From: an uncultured Oscillospiraceae bacterium
GTDB lineage: Bacteria; Bacillota; Clostridia; Oscillospirales; Oscillospiraceae
Direction: 5' to 3'
NCBI GenBank assembly: GCA_900751035.1
Contig: CAADSF010000319.1
Location: forward strand, 1-5,998
DNA length: 5,998 nucleotides
Part shown: piece by piece, positions 5,875-5,998 of the stretch
Layout of the letters: every line of letters begins with the position of its first letter
Numbering within the stretch: the first letter of the stretch is position 1
Notes under the pieces: model-generated
What the model saw: the letters and a program-made list of their open reading frames with translations, nothing else
The model's database searches: none
What the model was told of the DNA's origin: nothing
Translations under genes and position numbers: made by a program

Positions 5875-5998
5875 ATGCAGTCTATATCGGAAATTCTGGC
5901 GCAGGAACTGAACTGCAAGCAGGAATATATCGGAAATGTCATCGCCCTTCTGGATGAGGGCAACACCATTCCGTTCATCGCCCGCTACCGCAAGGAGC
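5875..5998 (+). CDS. tex: Tex family S1 RNA-binding protein, N-terminal fragment (runs off the window)
   Basis: The first 41 codons of a plus-strand gene, open to the right edge. The peptide begins MQSISEILAQELNC and contains EGNTIPFIARYRKE, the strongly conserved signature of the Tex N-terminal domain. Tex (YhgF in E. coli) is a large cytosolic nucleic-acid-binding protein of about 700 residues or more, with an N-terminal helical domain, a YqgF-like fold, helix-hairpin-helix motifs and a C-terminal S1 domain. It is linked to transcription and RNA handling. The start is clear: AAGGAG (5863-5868) lies six bases before the ATG. Only the N-terminus is present, so the later domains cannot be checked here. 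It is transcribed away from the phosphatase, with an 84-base gap between the two start codons. Confidence 0.92.
   Translation, partial: MQSISEILAQELNCKQEYIGNVIALLDEGNTIPFIARYRKE

Overview
The window looks like ordinary chromosome from a GC-rich gut-type member of the Clostridia, most likely Oscillospiraceae or a close relative. The evidence is the in-frame fusion of IspH to ribosomal protein S1, which is characteristic of Clostridia, the strong AGGAGG-type ribosome binding sites, the GTG start of one gene, and the moderately high GC content. No species can be named from the sequence. There is no rRNA, tRNA, CRISPR array, insertion sequence or prophage.

Layout, right to left, because almost everything is on the minus strand. 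At the far right, the first 41 codons of tex run rightwards off the window from 5875. Next to it, and divergent from it, is a HAD-family phosphatase of the YjjG type (5790-5110). A 141-base gap follows that holds a good candidate promoter and a cluster of short repeats. Then come five minus-strand genes in which every junction overlaps: an RpiR-family regulator (4968-4108), a BaiN/HI0933-type flavoprotein (4139-2862), cytidylate kinase cmk (2865-2191), the acyltransferase plsC (2194-1583), and the ispH-rpsA fusion (1602 to beyond position 1). The fusion has no stop codon before the left edge, so it is easily missed. The visible part is 534 codons: a complete IspH (about 278 residues), then two complete S1 domains and most of a third.

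How the genes fit together: cmk, plsC and ispH-rpsA make up a housekeeping block. It supplies CDP/dCDP, phosphatidic acid for membranes, isoprenoid precursors, and an S1-type RNA-binding protein for translation. The flavoprotein of unknown substrate and the RpiR regulator are coupled to this block by overlapping reading frames. The regulator has a sugar-phosphate-binding (SIS) domain, yet no sugar gene is visible.

No wholly new system is visible. The most interesting signal is inside the fusion gene. A perfect AAGGAGGT Shine-Dalgarno sequence sits ten bases before an in-frame ATG (768) exactly at the IspH/S1 boundary, while the ispH start itself has only a weak site. A possible promoter lies about 250 bases upstream, in an AT-richer stretch of ispH codons. 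Together these suggest that free S1 is made from within the fusion gene in addition to the fused protein. Also worth a look are the face-to-face overlapping promoters between tex and the phosphatase, and the repeats at the rpiR promoter. The long plus-strand open frames opposite these genes look like antisense shadows.
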